From Leguminivora glycinivorella (lineage: Eukaryota; Arthropoda; Insecta; Lepidoptera; Tortricidae), in contig NC_062993.1 in assembly GCF_023078275.1 (NCBI RefSeq), forward strand, positions 7,873,252-7,937,251: a DNA stretch of 64,000 bases, read 5' to 3'. Both the position numbers and the translations under genes were made by a program. Positions 34,986 to 46,500 of the stretch are shown here, one piece after another. Within the stretch, counting starts at the first letter, position 1, and each line of letters starts with the position of its first letter. Below the pieces are notes generated by a model. That model did not search any database, was not told where the DNA came from, and saw only the letters and a list, made by a program, of their open reading frames with translations.

Positions 34986-35312
34986 GCCTGTCAACCAAAT
35001 TTTGGCAGTAGCAATGTACATCAAACTAAAGTATGGTATCCCTATGAAACGAACAAAAACCAGTAATGTACGTCGAACAGCCACAGATTTTTTTTTTTTC
35101 AAGGGGCTCCCTCCTTCCTTACGAATTAGATAATGTATTAAAAAGGGACGGATATGTGCTAGTCATTTCTCTTTTTGGTACGTTGGAGATTTCCACAGAT
35201 AAGATACAAATGACACGCGAATTTCCACCGATTTTCAAAACTATTAGTGTTGCTAGCCCTCGATTTTTCAAATTTGCCGCCTTTTTCTAGTGACAAGATT
35301 TGGTTGACGGTC
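34986..35312. repeat. TIR element, CTGTCAACCAAATTTTG ends
   Basis: CTGTCAACCAAATTTTGGC at the left and CAAGATTTGGTTGACGGT at the right enclose about 330 bp; an internal poly-T run lies at 35087-35099. Confidence 0.6.
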
Positions 35313-35377
35313 TATAGAACCTATGAGGTAATAGTATAGTAGATATTTACCTATAGCTTAGCCAAAGAAAACACAAA

Positions 35378-35534
35378 GTCAATCTACAGATGTAGTGCGA
35401 AAAGGGTTTCCTTTGTATTTTTCCGGAAAAGTTCGTATTTGTCATGTGAGTAATCAATGTCAGTACTGAGACTGACTGAAATAGCATGATGTTACGTTCG
35501 TACGTTCCCGTAAACGAAGGCAAATCTTTTCGCA
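35378..35534. repeat. same MITE family, copy 3
   Basis: ACAGATGTAGTGCGAAAAGG and CTTTTCGCACAATCTGTAC are good inverted ends. Confidence 0.68.
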
Positions 35535-35600
35535 CAATCTGTACACGTCATCTTGTACATGTGTCCAACGTTAATGCTGACACTATAAAATTTAATATGG

Positions 35601-35645
35601 AAAACCCCAGAAAATGCACGAAGGTCGTGCATTTTCTGGGGTTTT
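35601..35645. repeat. perfect 21-bp hairpin with 3-nt loop
   Basis: Left arm 35601-35621 begins AAAACCCCAGAAAATGCAC; right arm 35625-35645 is its exact reverse complement; loop AGG. Shorter than a microRNA precursor. Confidence 0.75.
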
Positions 35646-35766
35646 TAGAAAGTCGTGCACGTAGCGATCGACGAATCACTAATTAAGTTTCTAAACGATA
35701 CTTTGAGTAATTATGTGTAAAAATTTAAACCAATATTTATTGTCAAAAATTAAATAAATGTAATGA

Positions 35767-35945
35767 GGAGGTACACTCAAAGGTTATGACAGATGGCGCC
35801 ACCTTATTAGTCCATTGCACAGATGAAGAATTTCATACGTGAGAGCGAGAATATGAATGACAAGACCTAGACACCTATAATGACCTAGACACTTGCACAG
35901 ACGCAGCTTAGCGGGATAAAATGTCAGTGTGCCTCCTATCACCTA
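35767..35945 (+). repeat. dispersed repeat (ACACTCAAAGGTTATGACAG), copy 1
   Basis: Inverse copy at 58083-58250. Shared: GATGGCGCCACC, CACTTGCACAG and GTCAGTGTGCCT. Confidence 0.65.
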
Positions 35946-36091
35946 TTTGCCACATTTGGGAGATTAGATCATCCGATTGTTCAATTTCATATCACACAAA
36001 CTGTACCGAACGATCATGGCCAATTTCCCACCAGCGTGTACTAGGAAAGCATAGTCTACAGAAGCTCTTGTTTCAAGCTTGCTTCAAGCAC

Positions 36092-36446
36092 TATACAGAG
36101 TGGGGCCTGTAACAAAGGCGAATAATTAAACTGTAGGCTATTCTCCTTATACTGATCAACATTTGTTCGGCGACTTTTAAAAATAACTTGTATTTTGATT
36201 TTTATCACCCTTGAAAGCTTTTTCTAAGAGGTAATGTATTGCGAATTCTGTTAAGTCTAAAGTGTGACAGACAACGTCAATGACAACAATAATGGCGTAC
36301 ATTGAAGCTAATATTTATTTTGTATGAAAAATTTAAAATTTAAAAACTTCATAATTTTTAAAAGTCACTGAACAAATGTTGATCAGTATAAGGAGTACAG
36401 CCTACAGTTCAATTTTTCGCCTTTGTTACAGGCCCCACCCTGTATA
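36092..36446. repeat. TIR element, GGGGCCTGTAACAAAGGCG ends
   Basis: Arms of roughly 100 bp: TATACAGAGTGGGGCCTG at the left and CAGGCCCCACCCTGTATA at the right, plus inner CTTATACTGATCAACATTTG and its inverse. Confidence 0.72.
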
Positions 36447-37067
36447 AGATGGCATTACTGAATGCAGCTTGTAATAGCTCGGAATGCACTTAGATTTGAA
36501 CCCGATGCCTAGGTGTAGGCAACAAAAGCCGCCCTAGATGGCACTATTCCTGAAAATTCGGTCTAGATTCTAGCTTTCATGTTGTCCTAGTAAACGCGGA
36601 AGAACGTTCGATGCTTTGAGACTTCGGCTGTATGAGGTAAAAGTACATACATACTCTTCCTAAAATATCTGACCTTGGAATTAACCTTGACATAACCATA
36701 ATATTTATTCAAAATTGTTCTAATGTTTCCAATTAACTTTATATACTTATTGCTATAATTAGCTATATTTATTAAGTAAAAAATGCATGCACCTAGACCT
36801 AAGAAATATTGAATACCCTTACAGGGTGTCATGTACCTACCTCTTTAATGTGTAACACCTAATGTATTATGAACATGACTGCAATACAATAAAGAATAAA
36901 GAATAAAGTACCAGTGCTGGACAGTGTCCCAGTAGATGCCACTTTCAATCTTAATTCATTGTCAATAAATATGACAGGAGACTTCGGCTCAGACAGAAGA
37001 GAGGGAGGGCTCCCGTATCATTCCTGTTGCAAATATTTTCCATAGTAATCCAACGCGAAAATGCTCC
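36447..37067. other. mostly unassigned; one dispersed-motif copy
   Basis: Contains a copy of the short dispersed motif (CTAGTAAACGCGGAAG at about 36589). Otherwise AT-rich with no gene. Confidence 0.4.
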
Positions 37068-37290
37068 TCGGACACTGATGGCGATCAGATATAATATATG
37101 AAAGAGGCGCGTTCAATCAAAGCACACAGCTTAAGCTCGTGTAGATGAGCGCGTACCATGCTTGTATGAGTGAGATATGACAGGTAGACTGTTCGTGTTT
37201 TTGACAGCCGGTAACTGTGAGGTAACCGAGAGCGGGTGGGTGGCATTTTCAGCGGCCATATTGTACGATAGTATTCTTTATTATATACTG
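37068..37290 (+). repeat. dispersed repeat (AAAGAGGCGCG type), uninterrupted copy
   Basis: TCGGACACTGATGGCGATCA followed directly by TATGAAAGAGGCGCG: the empty site corresponding to the insertion at 28455-29557. Confidence 0.7.
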
Positions 37291-37678
37291 TCCCTTTGCA
37301 CCGGGTTAATATATTTGTGCCCGTCGCACAGTAGGACAACACGTCATGCACATAGCAAATTGGATCTTACGCCTCTATGAATTAGGTCCACTCCGTCCAC
37401 TATATTTAACTTTGCATTACTATATTCAGTTATGCACTACTTAGAAAACCTTCTAGACATCTATAGCACTATAGGAATAGAATATAGTGCTTCCGTTAAC
37501 TAGATCGTTGTTGTTTTATGCGACCCTGGTACAGGTGCAAGGAAAATGCATCCCCTGCACCGGTAGAGGCATCTTTAAGATGCATATATGTTGCATGTGC
37601 AAGTTGGGTGCAAGTATATTTTGTTGGTCATATTGCATATTGGTTCTACCGAAAACACAAACTCCTGAATAACCACAT

Positions 37679-38005
37679 AATAGGGATGACGACTACATTA
37701 AAAAAATGGCGTTCTGTTTAGTCCGTCAGTTAGATCGTCCAAAAATACTGAACACATATTTTTCGCTTTTTCTTATTAATGAATAAATACAAAGATATAG
37801 AGCATCAAAGTTCCGGAGTGGGGGCTTGTGACTTGTGACGTCACTTCCAAGTAAAAATTGTACCTAATAGGCGTGACGTCACGAGAAACTTCAACGCACT
37901 GTACCGTCGTCATTTTTCGTTTACGAGAAAAAAGAAAAAATACGTGTCTAAAATTCTTTGATAATCTAACTGACGGACTAATTAGCTTTTTTAGTCGTTT
38001 CGCCT
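37679..38005 (+). repeat. dispersed TIR repeat, copy 2
   Basis: Longer copy of the family at 2772-3004; ATAGGGATGACGACTACAT at the left and ATCTAACTGACGGACTAATT at the right form the inverted termini. Confidence 0.65.
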
Positions 38006-38036
38006 ATTGTATACAGTATACATAGAATCTATGTAG

Positions 38037-38169
38037 GTACAGTCACCGGCATAAATATGTGATGATTTCTATACCTTGTCATTAACGTCTTGTTTGAAAT
38101 GTCATACGAAATTGTGAAATTATTAAAAGCGACAAGGTACAGAAATCGTTACTTATGCCGGTGACTGTA
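38037..38169. repeat. mariner-type MITE
   Basis: TACAGTCACCGGCATAAATA and TTATGCCGGTGACTGTA are inverted ends of a 130-bp element flanked by TA. A related one lies at 54866-54963. Confidence 0.72.
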
Positions 38170-38199
38170 CAGTTGTACACTTATTACAGGAGTGGGAAT

Positions 38200-38420
38200 C
38201 ATATACACACAATAACGCCTGTATTGGGATTTATGGGTAAAGGGGTAGGCAGAGCACATGAAATGAAACTACTCGTTGCAGTGCTACTTCGTCGCAATTA
38301 AGAGATTGAAAGAAAACGAAATTGTGATATTGCATGAAATTGTAATGACAGGTTGTTACTGTTAGCCCTTCGCCTACGCCACAATTTAACCCATATCCCA
38401 CAGTCGACTTCTACCATACC
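38200..38420 (-). repeat. LINE 3'-end family with TATG tail, copy
   Basis: Minus orientation; the CATACCCACGGGACGG end at 38413-38428 is the 5' side. Confidence 0.7.
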
Positions 38421-40162
38421 CACGGGACGGAAGACATACGGGACAATGTTTAACGCTACAGTGGAACAGTACTGAGACAGCATTTTGCTTCCGCGTTTAT
38501 TAGGGGCACATAAAATATAGGAGTAACCTTTAACTTTTCAACAATTATAGCACTTTACCTAAAACATACTCCTGATTTAAAATCTCGCAGTGCATCTCAC
38601 TCGAACTCTATTGGAGTAAGCGAAAAGTTCTGCATATTCAAATCAATATCAGAATGCAACGAACGTGCACTAAATACCTGGTACCCCTACCATGAGTTTC
38701 CTACCTTTTGTCTTTCGCTCCGCGCACGATTCCCAAATTAAATGTCCTGCCTGGCAAGCATGGTCGCACTATTGTCCCAGAGCTGTAAGAAACTTTTTTT
38801 AACATACGACAGCGTCCACAAAACGTAAATTCGCGCAACTGAAATTTTAAATAAAATCCTGTAATAATATTTAAAAAATCAAGTACCAACTTAAAACCAG
38901 TATTTCGCTTACTTTAAACATAATCTAACACATGTTACATTTTTGCGGATCTTCGTTAGTAAGTATTTTACGATATTAATTAATTTATTTATTTAAACTT
39001 TATATTGCACATAAATAAAAAAAATGTACAAATGGCGGACTTAATGCCTAATGGCATTCTCTACCAGTCAACCATCACGCAGGAATCGGAGGATTTACTT
39101 ATTATGTTGATATCATTCATTTTTATTGTTAAACTAGTGCTGTGGCAGAGTCTGTCATTTCGATTCAAATACCATTTCAGTAAGTTGACAGAAATCGTAT
39201 ATTTGTTTAAGCGCCTCCTTCTACATAGGGCCTAATCGATTCAACCAATTCGAAATTAATCGTTAGATTTGGCAAACGATACGTCTTAGCCACATCGCAA
39301 CATACTTCAAAACAAATCCCGGACAACAGGGACGGCCTGATGTTTTATCGAACGTAAATGCTATTATCGGTGCTGACCACCGTTCTGTCATAATGACTTA
39401 GTATGAACCATGTTAGGACCGATCTTCAATCGTGACTGATGAAAGCTTTCAATGAAATATACTTTTCTCAAACATGCAATGAAATATTGTCTTTACGTTC
39501 CTTAAAATGGGCTGGGAAGTATCGCTTTTTGGGCGCAACAACTCGAGAGGACTGTAAAGGGATTTCATATTATTTTTCAGGCCTAGGCCTGCAAAGTAAC
39601 TTTTTTTTATAAAATATTGTCCTTTAGAGCATTTTTTTTTATTTCATTGTATGTTTGAGAAAAGCACTATACATGCCTCGGCGTGAAAACGGATTCCCGG
39701 CCTCGTATCCCTATCCGGCCTCGCTCGCACGCTCGCTCGGCCGTATATACCCACTTGGCCGGAAATCCTCATTTTCCCGGCCTCTGATGTAATGTACTAT
39801 TACTTTATATCACAGAATTTACTGTAAAAATTAATGACACATCATAGAATAGGTGTACCTTTCAGCGTAATTTCAAGCAAAATTGTGGTAAGGGGTATGT
39901 GTAACAGTGCGCATGTCACTAGGTCACTCCATATCTATAAAACCTATTATAAAATCGAAGTGCAATAGGCAATTGTAGGTCAATCAAACTAGCAAAGGAC
40001 AGAATGATAATAGTTTTTTCCCTGAGTGTGAGCGAGACAGATGATAGTGCATTGGAAAATGGAAAACCTCTTGTAGTTTATGTTGCCCTGGTATACGCGG
40101 AAGAGAAATGGTTCCGAAGCTGATACCTATTCTGTGAAATTCGTCGAGTGTTCCCAGTAAGT
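38421..40162. other. unassigned, with a LINE tail and motif copies
   Basis: 38978-39100 resembles a common retroelement end (ATGGCGGACTTAATGCC, CTACCAGTCAACCAT). 39680-39785 is a CCGGCCTCG-rich repeat-like patch. Dispersed-motif copies at about 38489 and 40098. No gene. Confidence 0.35.
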
Positions 40163-40209
40163 TTAAAACACCAGAACGCAGTCTTCACAACCGTGTCCAA
40201 CACGGACAG
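40163..40209 (-). pseudogene. partial copy of FAR exon 7
   Basis: About 47 nt matching the first part of exon 7 with a handful of mismatches, roughly 340 bp past it in the same orientation. It translates as LSVLDTVVKTAFWCF against LYVLDTVLKTVFWCF in the real exon. The likeness stops at the exon's 5' boundary, where the splice acceptor is replaced by AGTA, and ends after WCF. A relic of a duplicated or paralogous terminal exon is the simplest reading. Confidence 0.6.
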
Positions 40210-40381
40210 GTACTTAATTATTTGACAAATTTATAACATAATCTGTAATAATCAGGCAATGATGATTTGCTACAAGAATAATGTAGGTATTTAAGTTATC
40301 AAACAACGGAAAAAAATTGCGTTGGTATACGGTAAATATTTTCTTTATTCGACGAAACAAACAAAACAATAATAAATAACA

Positions 40382-40387
40382 TTTATT
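40382..40387 (-). terminator. candidate poly(A) signal of the FAR gene
   Basis: AATAAA on the minus strand only 1 nt past the TAG stop codon of the FAR gene. Very close to the stop, but further AT-rich variants follow just downstream, so the true cleavage site could be a little lower. Confidence 0.4.
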
Positions 40388-40388
40388 G

Positions 40389-40545
40389 CTATTGTTTAAG
40401 CACAGCTTTCCCCAGAAACGGTAGATATTTGACCACCGGTTCGGCAAGCGCCAGCAGCTCGCGCAGAGGTTCGCACCACCCCACCAGAAGCGACAACATA
40501 AAACACCAGAACACGGTCTTCAGAACCGTGTCCAACACGTACAGG
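40389..40545 (-). CDS. FAR coding exon 7, C-terminal exon with stop
   Basis: After acceptor TTTCCAG it completes a Phe codon, then reads LYVLDTVLKTVFWCF, MLSLLVGW, EPLRELLALAEPVV and ends GKAVLKQ with TAG. The hydrophobic core followed by a short amphipathic tail is typical of FAR C-termini and probably anchors the enzyme to the membrane. It is separated from exon 6 by about 6.4 kb of repeat-filled intron. The assignment rests on phase, splice site and sequence character together. Confidence 0.85.
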
Positions 40546-43500
40546 CTGGAAATAAAAAAGATTTTTTCATCACATTTGCTGTTTAAAGGTATCATTACGT
40601 CTACGTGTACTGAAGCATAATGTACTATTTTATTCCCAAGGGAATAATGGATTTAGTTTTAAAAATTAATACAATCCGTACAATACTTCAGGCAAAGGAT
40701 GTTTCAATCTGCCAAGGATTTTTATTGCACAACAAAAATTTGACTATTAAGCTATAAAATATATTATACGGTATGAAAAATGCATTTTATTTATGTTTTA
40801 CAATTATTTCAGTGTGTTTTGCATTTATTTCGTAAAATTTGACTCAGATAAATTGTTATAATTTACAATCAGACAATTACTCTCTACTCACGCTTGACCG
40901 CGGGCGTACGCGAGGCACCCACCGTTGCCTAGCAACGGAGAGTACAACATAAAAATAAGTACAATTTTAGTTCAATTATTATGATTTATATGCTTTTATG
41001 AACGTTTACGTAACGTGTACGTAATTTATATGCAGTATTTTCGTGTTCGTTTTCGTTCAAAAAGTGTTTGTTACCATAAACAATGGATTTAATATGAATA
41101 ATCTGATGTACAGTGGATGTACATCAAGATACACTACTGGTCGCAAGCATAGCTGGGCATTAACTCGTTAATCCGTTAATCGTTAATTAACGAAGTTAAC
41201 ATTTCGATTAACGGATTAACTTTTAAGTTAACTTGAAAAAATGTTAACGGACTCGTTAACTTCCGTTAAATTTCTCCGAGTCCGTTAATCGTTAATCTAG
41301 TAGGGCACAGGCGCCATCTGCGCTGCGAAAAACACGTTCTGAAGGCTACTATAAAAGCCCGAAGTACGGCAAATCCTATGATTTGCCGGTAAATCCTAGG
41401 TTTTACCGATGTCGATTGCTAAAAGTCCGAAATATACCTAAAAAAGTATTCTTTACGTGGATTTGCTTTTACTAACTTTGATTCGGTGAATCCTAAGCTT
41501 TACCATGGCGACTGTTGTAGTGATACGGCAGCAAATTCGAGCCCTATTTACGACCACATTCGCTTCCCTAGCCTCTACCGCCCAAAGTGCCACAACAGTC
41601 CCGTCACCGCCAGCATCTCTCCTGACACAGCTCTTGGCAGTAGCTCAGGCGATCACTGTCTTCCACGTGCAGCCTAGAGTTCAATAGGCTAGCTGTACTT
41701 CGGCCCTTTACAGCAATATAATACGTTATAGTGGGTACTGTAGGCCTAGCACATGATGGCCGCGGGAGTATGTCGCCGCGAGATAGATGACACGTCTTTG
41801 TCTGATTGTATTAATGACACAAGGACAGGTAGTCTATCTCGCGGCGACATACTCCCGCGGCCATCATGTGCTAGGCCTGCTGATGCAACTAAATATTTAA
41901 AGAAAAGTTAATTTTTTTTCATGTGTTAACGGATTAACGATTAACTTTAACTTACGTTAAATTTGTCGAAATGTATCGCTTTAACGATTAACGAAGTTAA
42001 CTTTTTTAGTAACGGATTAGCGATTAACGAAGTTAACTTTTTGATTAACGGTGCCCAGCTATGGTCGCAAGTCGCAACGCCGCCGGTTGAAGGTTTTGCC
42101 TTATGACTGTTTCCTCTGTATTTTTCTCTCAAATGTGATGAAAAACATTGTGTGTAACTCGGGGAGTATGAATATTACTAATTCGAGTCTTTAAATCGCT
42201 CCGGCAAGCCGTCGCGATTTAACTTACTCTCGTTAGTAATATTCAACTTCCTCCCCTTGTTGCACAATGTACTATTGTGTAGCCGTATTGTGGAACAAAA
42301 GTGTATTTCGTGACGTGTCGGTTGTGAAGTGCAGTAACCCGCGTATATGTGCCGTAAGAATTGCTATAGGTCAAAGGTCATTCTTAGTGTTCAGTGTGTA
42401 CATGCCTACAGATAAGGTCGAAAACTTAACGGATTTCACGGATTGCCTGAGTACAGTAAGTGCCATAGTAAACAATAATACTACAGAGTCAGTGTACATA
42501 CTCGGTGACTTTAACGCGCATCCCGGGGATTGTTTTATAATGAACTTTGTTGTTTTTGTGTAGACCAGGGATGGATTTGTGCGGACATTGAAAAGTTGGG
42601 CTTACAATCCAGTATGTACACGTTTATAAGTGATGCTCATGGGTCGACGAGTTGGCTGGACCACTGTCTTACTAGCGTGTCGGCAATGGGGTCGGTTACG
42701 AACGTGTATGTACGTCATGACGTTGTCTGGTCAGACCATTTTCCGCTGGTGGTGGAATGCGACTTGCAAACAATAAAGCCTAAAATAAGTCGTGTGGATA
42801 TAACTAATGAGTCAAATATGGCAGTATGGGGCGAACGAAACTATGAGCAAGTCGCAATCTACAACAGCGAATGCAATAAAAGATTAAGTACAATTGATTT
42901 CCCTCAGGAGTTGCTTCAGTGTTGTGATCACACCTGTACGGAACCTAGTCATAATAAAGTTATTGTGGAATTTTACGATAAGATAATTAGTGCCTTAACT
43001 GAATCAGCAATTGTAAGTGGACAGCCGAAGGTCGTTAAAAGGAAAAAACCTATAGCTGGATGGAACAAGTACGTGAGTGAAGCTCATAGGACGGCCCGTT
43101 TTAAGTTTCAGGTTTGGTTATGGTACTCTAAACCGAAAGAAGGGAAAGTATTTGAGGAAATGCGTGAAAGCAAAAGAATCTTTAGATCCCGTTTAAAGTG
43201 GTGTCAAAAGAATGAAGAACAAATTAAGTTAGATATTTTATGTAAGCACCATTCTAATCGGGATTTTAAGAGTTTCTGGAAGTCCACAAATAGACTCAAT
43301 TCCAAGCCGGGCCTTCCGGTGAGCGTCGAGGGTGTCAGTGACAATGAAGATATTGCCAACATGTTTAGAAGCTTTTTTCAGGTTGAGTCACCTTTGGCAT
43401 CAACACAGTCGCCAGGGGTGCCGGATGCTGGTACTCATGGCCGGGGGACTACTACCAAGTTTACGGCTAATGATATTAAGAAAGCCATTAAGACTATGAC

Positions 43501-46500
43501 GAGGGGTAAGTCTCCTGGTCATGATGACCTCAGTATTGAGCACCTTCTGCATGCTGGGCCGCATCTTCCTCGAGTACTGGCCATGCTGTACACTTTTTGT
43601 ATAGGACACGCTTTCCTGCCAGACAACATGATGAAGACTGTGGTGGTGCCAATAGTAAAAAACAAAACCGGTGACATTAGCGACAGAAACAACTATAGGC
43701 CGATTTCGCTTGCGACCATAGTAGCCAAAGTGTTTGACAGTCTGCTTGGTTCTCATATTGACAGATATCTAAAGTTACACGATAATCAATTCGGTTTTCG
43801 ATCAGGTTTGTCCACGGAAGCTGCAATTTTGAGTTTAAAGCATACTGTCAAATACTACACAGACCGACAAACAAATGTATACGCATGCTACCTTGACCTA
43901 TCGAAGGCATTCGACATGGTTAATTATGATATTCTCTGGCAAAAACTGAATGAAATTAACATGCCACCAGACTTAAGTAAAGTTTTGAAGTACTGGTATC
44001 AAAATCAGTCGAATGTCGTTAGGTGGGCGGGAGCATTCTCGGAGGAATACAGATTGAAGTGCGGAGTGCGGCAGGGCGGACTAACATCGCCTAAGCTCTT
44101 CAATCTGTATGTCAATGCACTGCTAGAGGAGCTTAGTAGCGCTCGCATCGGGTGCCATATAGATGGGGTGTGCGTAAACAATATCAGCTACGCCGACGAT
44201 ATGGTGCTGCTGAGTGCCTCTCCCTGTGGGCTTACTAGGCTGATAGGTATTTGTGAGCGGTATGCTAACAGTCACGGTTTGAAATACAACGTCAAAAAAA
44301 GTGAATGTATGGTCTTTAAGGTTAGAAACAGTTGCCCATGCGATATCCCACCACTAAAGCTAAACGGGGAAGTACTCAATGTAGTGTCACAGTTCAAATA
44401 TCTCGGGCATATTGTGACATCTGATCTTAAGGACGATACAGACATTGAGCGGGAACGGAGAGCATTGTCTGTTAGAGCAAACATGATCGCACGGAGGTTT
44501 GCTAAATGCTCTAAACAAGTTAAGGTTACTCTTTTCAGGGCTTACTGTACCTCATTATATACATGTGGCCTATGGGCGAATTTTGCAGTAACAAGGTACA
44601 GTGCTCTTCGTGTTCAGTTCAATAACGCCTTCAGGATGCTGATGGGGCTGTCGCCATACTGCAGTGCATCAGGGATGTTTGCTGAGGCGCAGGTGGATTG
44701 TTTTTACGCGACTATGCGAAAACGATGTACATCCCTGGTGCGCCGGATTCGCGCCAGTACCAACGGCATTCTGAGGATGATATCTGAACGGACAGACTGT
44801 GTTTATCTGAACCGATGTTGTAATTTACATCTAAACCGCGATGTCAAATATCTACACTGACATCCGTAAAATTTTAAGGTGATGTATGAAAGGAGGAAGT
44901 GAGATTTTATCAAATTTGACATTTTACATTTTTATATCTCGGAACTTATTATTATTTTTAATATATTTTATTTTATTCTACGTGAATTAATTTACTAATA
45001 TTGTTTTACTGACATTTATTTTAGTTATATTTGATTTAATTTCGCTTCCATGGTTTTCAATTAATTTATTTATTCTAATTTTGTAATGACATTGATAGAA
45101 AATTTAGTTTTGTAGAATACTAACCATATATTTAATTATTATGTAATTGCGTACTAACAACAATGAAGTTGTCCTTGAAATAAATCAGTTGGTCATTGCG
45201 TTTCTGGTATGTAAAAAAAAAGTTGAAATGAAGAAATAAAAAATGAATTGAGAATTGTATTCAATCTATTTTAATTTCGCTTTTAATCAACTTATTTTAT
45301 TTAAATAAATAATAAATGAATAAATATTGGGGGACACCTTACAGATCAACCCCAAACTAAGCAAAGCTTGTACTATGGGTGCTAGGCGACGATATACCTA
45401 CTTATATAAATAGAAAACATCCATGACTGAGGAAAAAATATCTGTGCTCATCACACGTAAATTTAATTAAATAAATTTCGGGATTCGAACCTGGGACCGC
45501 GGCTTAGCAGCTTTTATTTTTAATGCAGCGGTTGTCACAATTTCGTTTTCCTTCAACCCCTTTTTGCCAAGAGTGGAGGAAACTTGAGTAGTTCATGTGC
45601 TCAGCCTACCCCTTTATGGGATACAGGCGTGATAGTATGTACCTATGTATGTATGTATGTTAACTTATTTATTTTGTAGCTCTGGCTAGCTCAAGGAACT
45701 TGTGCTTTTGAGTTGGTACAAGTTGTTTTCAAAGACTTCGAAATAAACTCCATCGCGTACTAGTCCTTGCTAGCAAAAACGAGTTTTTTCGCAATAGTTT
45801 ACTATCTTAGAATTGGTTTACATAGAAGTTTTATAAACAACAACAACATACAATCACGCCTGTATCCCATAAAGGGGTAGGCAGAGCACATGAAACTACT
45901 AAAGCTTCCGTGCCACTCTTGGCAAATAAGGGGTTGAAAAAAAAAACGAAACTGTGACATTGACGTCACAGACCAACCCCTATAGACATCCATTACAAGA
46001 CGACTCGCGGTCGCCAGCCTTCCTAGTATTTGCACTGATATAAGCGCGGGCGCTCGCCGTGCCCGATCAGTATCGACCAAGTAACAGACCCGAAAGCAGC
46101 GCGTGTTTTTCGCACTAAAAAATTGGAAAAGGGTATTTTGATGCCTTAAAGATGTCCACCTGTAGTGTGAAATGGTGTGGAAAGGTAACAAGAAGCTCAA
46201 ATTTAAAAACAGACGGCATTACATTCCACAAATAAGTCATATCTATAATTTATTCAGAGCCGGCATAGGTCAACTTACATTGGCCACTTACGCGTCAGTA
46301 GAGGGACAGTCATACTTCTGTCCCTTTTCATCTGGCGCGACTGCCCGCCGTCCTTGAAACGGCCAATCACAGCGCGCTTAACACATTCCCCGCCCGCTCC
46401 TCGCACCCCAAACACTAGTGACTCGTATCGCGAACAAAATATACAAGATTGCCACTCTATAGGAGGTTCTCTGTGCATTGACGTTGACATTGACTGTTGT

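Larger units (their letters stand above)
42259..45190 (+). mobile_element. jockey-superfamily LINE (L2/Daphne-like), 5' truncated
   Basis: Apurinic-like endonuclease plus reverse transcriptase, inserted antisense to the FAR gene in its last intron. The endonuclease begins inside the fold (VAVLWNK), so the 5' half of that domain and any ORF1 are missing. The 3' UTR runs from the stop at 44858-44860 to about 45190; its exact end was not fixed because no clear tail repeat or target duplication was found. The clade is judged from the RT style only. Confidence 0.8.

Noticed and set aside
43400..43756. 118-codon minus frame
   Set aside because: Antisense of the LINE reverse transcriptase.
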